Positions 6,013 to 8,700 of a DNA stretch of 8,700 nucleotides are shown here, piece after piece. The stretch is from CAXRGH01 sp964230195 (GTDB lineage: Bacteria; Pseudomonadota; Gammaproteobacteria; Enterobacterales; Alteromonadaceae). The notes beneath the pieces are model-generated. The model ran no database searches. It was not told where the DNA came from and saw only the letters and a list, made by a program, of their open reading frames with translations. The DNA lies in assembly GCA_964230195.1 (NCBI GenBank), contig CAXRGH010000131.1:1-8700 (forward strand), read 5' to 3'. Each line of letters opens with the position of its first letter. The stretch's first letter is position 1. The position numbers and the translations under genes are program-made.

Positions 6013-6797
6013 AAACGAAGAAAAACTTGTTCGCGATAACCTGTCTCCTCGATCTTATGTTCGTATTTGTTTTTATTGCGTTGCTCACCACAAACGAAAA
6101 CAAACTCCAAGCCGAGGAAATTTCTGAGAAACAATCACAAGTCACTCAGCTTTCGTCTCAACTCGAAACATCTGAGGCACTTCGTGCTGATACAAACGTT
6201 AAACTCAACAATATCAATAGCAAGCTCATTAACACAGAGAACAAGCTTAATACTGTCAGTAACAAGCTCAATGATGCAGAGAACCAACTCACAGCGCAAA
6301 GCAGTAGCATTTCTCAGCTACAAAAAGATAAAGATAAACTTAAACAAGATATAGAGGCACTAGAAAAAAATAACTCCGAATCAATCATTAATAACAAGAT
6401 TCTTGATGGAGAATACTCGGGAATGTACGCATGCACTCAAGGCGAAACCGTCATGAATCTCGATCTTTGGACCATGCCTGACGGACATATCGCAGCGTTG
6501 TATCAATTCAAATTTGGTAACGTTGATGGTCTTTATCTTTTGAGAGGTAAGCGCTCAAAATCCAATCAACTGACGTTAAATCCTGTTAGGTGGTTAAAAC
6601 GACCCACAGGCTGGGAGATGTTGTCTCTCAGTGGCATATTAGTTAACGGGGTATTTAGTGGTAAAGCCATTCCCTGCCCCGACCAAGCGAATTACTTTTA
6701 TGCCACTAAAACCCATGAATTAGAATCAGATTATCGTAAAGAGGTCATCGAATTGTCTGATGCCATCTTCAAACGCGATCTAGTTGCTAATCACTGA
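6009..6797 (+). CDS. ExbD/MotB-like stator partner with coiled coil and unidentified C-terminal domain
   Basis: In this 262-residue protein a short basic start (MKTKK) leads into one membrane helix (about 7-27) holding Asp15 in ITCLLDLMFVFVFIALL. That is the position of the proton-binding Asp of ExbD, TolR and MotB. Residues about 31-121 form a coiled coil with regular heptads (SKLINTE, NKLNTVS, NKLNDAE, NQLTAQS), long enough to span much of the periplasm if helical. The C-terminal part (about 132-235) is a compact, strand-rich domain: GEYSGMYACTQGETVMNLDL, LYQFKFGN, GLYLLRGKR, LTLNPVRWLKRPTGWEMLSLSG and IPCPDQ. Its Cys142 and Cys223 could form a disulfide. It is not an OmpA/MotB peptidoglycan domain nor the ExbD/TolR domain, and I cannot name it. 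The order, overlap and helix support a stator partner; the function of the pair is unknown. Confidence 0.75.
   Translation: MKTKKNLFAITCLLDLMFVFVFIALLTTNENKLQAEEISEKQSQVTQLSSQLETSEALRADTNVKLNNINSKLINTENKLNTVSNKLNDAENQLTAQSSSISQLQKDKDKLKQDIEALEKNNSESIINNKILDGEYSGMYACTQGETVMNLDLWTMPDGHIAALYQFKFGNVDGLYLLRGKRSKSNQLTLNPVRWLKRPTGWEMLSLSGILVNGVFSGKAIPCPDQANYFYATKTHELESDYRKEVIELSDAIFKRDLVANH
6221..6304 (+). repeat. Four 21-bp tandem units encoding heptads of the coiled coil
   Basis: Units at 6221-6241, 6242-6262, 6263-6283 and 6284-6304 begin CAAGCTC, CAAGCTT, CAAGCTC and CCAACTC. Units 1 and 3 agree at 17 of 21 bases. Each encodes one heptad of the form (S/N)KLxxxE/S, shifted by one base. The pattern suggests growth of the coiled coil by unit duplication. 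Confidence 0.7.
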
Positions 6798-6830
6798 CCT
6801 CCAGCCCACCTGTGCTTTCTGTCCTTTAAT

Positions 6831-8171
6831 TTAGGCAAGGGAATGCTTTTCAACTCGGTATAAGAAAGCTTTGTAGGGTAACCCCAGCCAACCCGCAGCC
6901 TTGGTACGATTACCATCAAATTTTTCGAGAGCTTGTTGCAAAATACGCTTTTCAAAGGCTTCCCATTGAATACCGTCTTCTGGAATTTGAAACATCTCTG
7001 GATCGAGTACTGACTTTGACGATAACTGACTCAATAACTCGTCATCTTCACCTAACAAAATATAACGTTCAATCCAGTTACTCAGTTCTCTGACATTTCC
7101 AGGCCAATCATGCGCCAGTAAGGCTTTTAAGCATTCTTGACTCAATTCAGTTGCAACACCACTATACCTCGCTGAAAATTGCTGAATAAAATGTTCGATC
7201 AGTTGAGGGAGATCATCCCTCCGTTCGCGCAATGGCGGCATGGTGATAGGAACGACGTTGAGGCGATAAAATAAATCCTCACGGAACTCACCTTCTTTCA
7301 CTCGCTCAGCCAAGTCTCTGTGAGTAGCTGCAATGACACGGACATTCAATTTAATTTCTTTCGCACTACCAATTCGAGTAATGGTTCCTTCTTGCAGGAA
7401 GCGAAGTAATTGAGGCTGGAGGTTAATGGGTAATTCGCCTATTTCATCAAGAAATAGCGTGCCACCATCAGCGGCTTCAAGCTTACCAATTTTGGTCGTA
7501 TTCGCGCCAGTAAATGCCCCTTTCTCTGCCCCAAAAAGTTCTGCTTCGGCCAATGATTCTGGTATTGCTCCACAGTTGACTGCAATAAATGCTGCGGCAG
7601 AACGTTCGGAAAGGCTGTGTAAAGCTCTTGCCGCTAACTCTTTACCTGTTCCACTCTCACCATTCACCAACACAGTCGCGTTGGTATTAGATACCCGCTC
7701 AATACGTGTAAACACTTTCTGCATGCACGGTGCTTGGCCAACGATATCAACCAAGCGATTCTGCTCAGATAACTTACCGGTTAACTCTTTATTACGACGT
7801 TTTAATGCATGGGCATTTTCAGCTTTTCTAACCGCTAGAATAAGTTCTTGGCGTTGAAACGGTTTTGAAAGGTAGTCATCAGCACCATTTTTCATCGCTT
7901 CAACAGCATGTGCAATGGTGCCGTATGCAGTTGCAATCACAAACCCTAATTCTGGGAGATGTTTACGCGTATATTCTAGTAGCTCCATGCCAGTTCTTTG
8001 TTCTAACTTCCAGTCAGAAAAAACAACATCAATTGTTTCGCTATTGAGCACATCAAGCGCATCTTCAACGGTTCCAACATCGGTAACCTTGTAACCTTCA
8101 ACTTCCAGAAACTCTTTGACAAGTTCGCGTTGGCTAACTTCGTCTTCAACCAGTAAAACATGTGCGGTCAT
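6831..8171 (-). CDS. NtrC-family sigma-54 response regulator
   Basis: Full-length (446 residues) three-domain activator of sigma-54 promoters. The receiver domain (about 4-115) has the acidic pair Asp10/Glu11, phospho-acceptor Asp53, Thr81 and Lys103. The AAA+ domain (about 142-370) has Walker A GESGTGKE (171-178), the sigma-54 contact loop GAFTGA (219-224 region), Walker B GGTLFLDEIGELP (236-248), FREDLFYRLNVVPI with the arginine fingers, and WPGNVRELSNWIER. The C-terminal Fis-type helix-turn-helix is at about 419-441 (NRTKAAGWLGLPYKAFLYRV). All key residues are intact, so it should respond to phosphorylation and remodel sigma-54 holoenzyme. Its ATG shares one base with the kinase stop (TAATG), so the two are coupled. 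Its targets cannot be told from the sequence; no clear sigma-54 promoter was seen here. It converges on the channel operon with a 33-base gap and no obvious terminator. Confidence 0.97.
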   Translation of the reverse strand: MTAHVLLVEDEVSQRELVKEFLEVEGYKVTDVGTVEDALDVLNSETIDVVFSDWKLEQRTGMELLEYTRKHLPELGFVIATAYGTIAHAVEAMKNGADDYLSKPFQRQELILAVRKAENAHALKRRNKELTGKLSEQNRLVDIVGQAPCMQKVFTRIERVSNTNATVLVNGESGTGKELAARALHSLSERSAAAFIAVNCGAIPESLAEAELFGAEKGAFTGANTTKIGKLEAADGGTLFLDEIGELPINLQPQLLRFLQEGTITRIGSAKEIKLNVRVIAATHRDLAERVKEGEFREDLFYRLNVVPITMPPLRERRDDLPQLIEHFIQQFSARYSGVATELSQECLKALLAHDWPGNVRELSNWIERYILLGEDDELLSQLSSKSVLDPEMFQIPEDGIQWEAFEKRILQQALEKFDGNRTKAAGWLGLPYKAFLYRVEKHSLA

Positions 8172-8700
8172 TATACGTCTCCCTCAGTTGCCAACATTAG
8201 GTGTGCAGAGCATCCACCATTTTCACCATTATCCAGGGTTACTGAGCCTTTATAATATAGTTGAGCCATGCGTTGTGTAATATATAATCCCATTCCCGTA
8301 CCTTCTACTTTTGTCGTTGTATGAGGTTCGAACACGCGGCCTGCGATTGACTCATCAATTCCACTACCCTGGTCACAAACGGATATCATTACCATATCGG
8401 CGTTTTTCTCCCCTTTTATTTCAATCACGCCATTGATTGGTGATGCTTCTACCGCATTAACAATTAAAGTGTGTAGCATGGTTCGGACTTCTGTTTCCGC
8501 ACCTTTTATAACGAGATGTTCGCCAAGCTCAAGATCAAATTTAAGTTGCTTACTATCCGTCATTCTTACTTCGAACACCACATCCTGAACAACCTGATCT
8601 AGCATCACGGTAGTGTCTCGGCATATCCCGTTGGCGGTAAGCATCATTAAACTCTGTATGGTTTTATCCATATGCCCCAACTTGTTTCTCATACCTGCTT
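8171..8700 (-). CDS. Sensor histidine kinase, C-terminal part (N-terminus beyond window)
   Basis: The frame stays open to the right edge; residues before the Met at 8692 (Ala-Gly) continue it, so that Met is internal. About 175 residues are seen. They include the second helix of the dimerisation domain (NKLGHMDKTIQSLMMLT) and the whole HATPase_c domain: N box TLIVNAVEASP, G1 CDQGSGID, F box VFEPHTTTK and G2 GTGMGLYITQRMAQLY. The phospho-accepting His and any sensor or membrane part are outside the window, so the stimulus cannot be inferred. The ATP site is intact. It overlaps the NtrC-type regulator by one base and is its obvious partner. The layout resembles NtrB-like kinases that pair with sigma-54 activators. 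Confidence 0.93.
   Translation of the reverse strand, partial: AGMRNKLGHMDKTIQSLMMLTANGICRDTTVMLDQVVQDVVFEVRMTDSKQLKFDLELGEHLVIKGAETEVRTMLHTLIVNAVEASPINGVIEIKGEKNADMVMISVCDQGSGIDESIAGRVFEPHTTTKVEGTGMGLYITQRMAQLYYKGSVTLDNGENGGCSAHLMLATEGDV

Noticed and set aside
5401..6797. Zorya (ZorAB) anti-phage system
   Set aside because: The channel subunit lacks the long cytoplasmic tail of ZorA, the partner lacks an OmpA-like domain, and no zorC, zorD or zorE follows; the next gene is a convergent response regulator.

Overview
The window looks like chromosome from a marine gammaproteobacterium, most likely Vibrionaceae or a close relative. This rests on the moderately AT-rich base use, the protein styles (DUF3299, FolE2, PhoX-type and NtrC-type proteins) and the tight bacterial operons. 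No RNA gene, CRISPR array, transposase or integrase is visible. The genus is an inference from family resemblance only.

Left part (1-3600), a probable zinc-starvation block. A DUF3299 protein, cut by the left edge, runs rightward and converges on a leftward operon. That operon encodes a dihydroorotase paralogue, the zinc-independent GTP cyclohydrolase FolE2 and a small NTF2-like (SgcJ/EcaC, CaMKII-association type) protein. A bidirectional hairpin terminator at 654-680 separates the two units. FolE2 and dihydroorotase paralogues are classic members of Zur regulons, where they stand in for zinc enzymes when zinc is scarce. A dyad at 3558-3580 resembles a Zur box, and a weaker one lies before the NTF2-like gene. 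The dihydroorotase has Gln in place of the first His of its HxH metal motif.

Middle part (3600-5400). A leftward gene encodes a Tat-exported PhoX/DUF839-type phosphatase. Its start is probably a TTG at 5116 rather than the ATG at 5161. The gap on its left carries several perfect or near-perfect dyads of unknown role. The gap on its right serves divergent genes and carries a phased set of TTAAC motifs.

Right-middle part (5401-6797), the most unusual unit. Two overlapping rightward genes encode a small MotA/TolQ/ExbB-type channel subunit and a partner with one N-terminal membrane helix carrying an Asp (ExbD/MotB-like). In the partner a heptad coiled coil of about 90 residues leads to a C-terminal domain I cannot name, with two Cys residues. 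This looks like a compact ion-driven membrane motor that does not fit the standard ExbBD, TolQR, MotAB or ZorAB layouts.

Right end (6831-8700). A leftward two-component pair: a histidine kinase cut by the window edge and a full-length NtrC-type sigma-54 activator, overlapping by one base.
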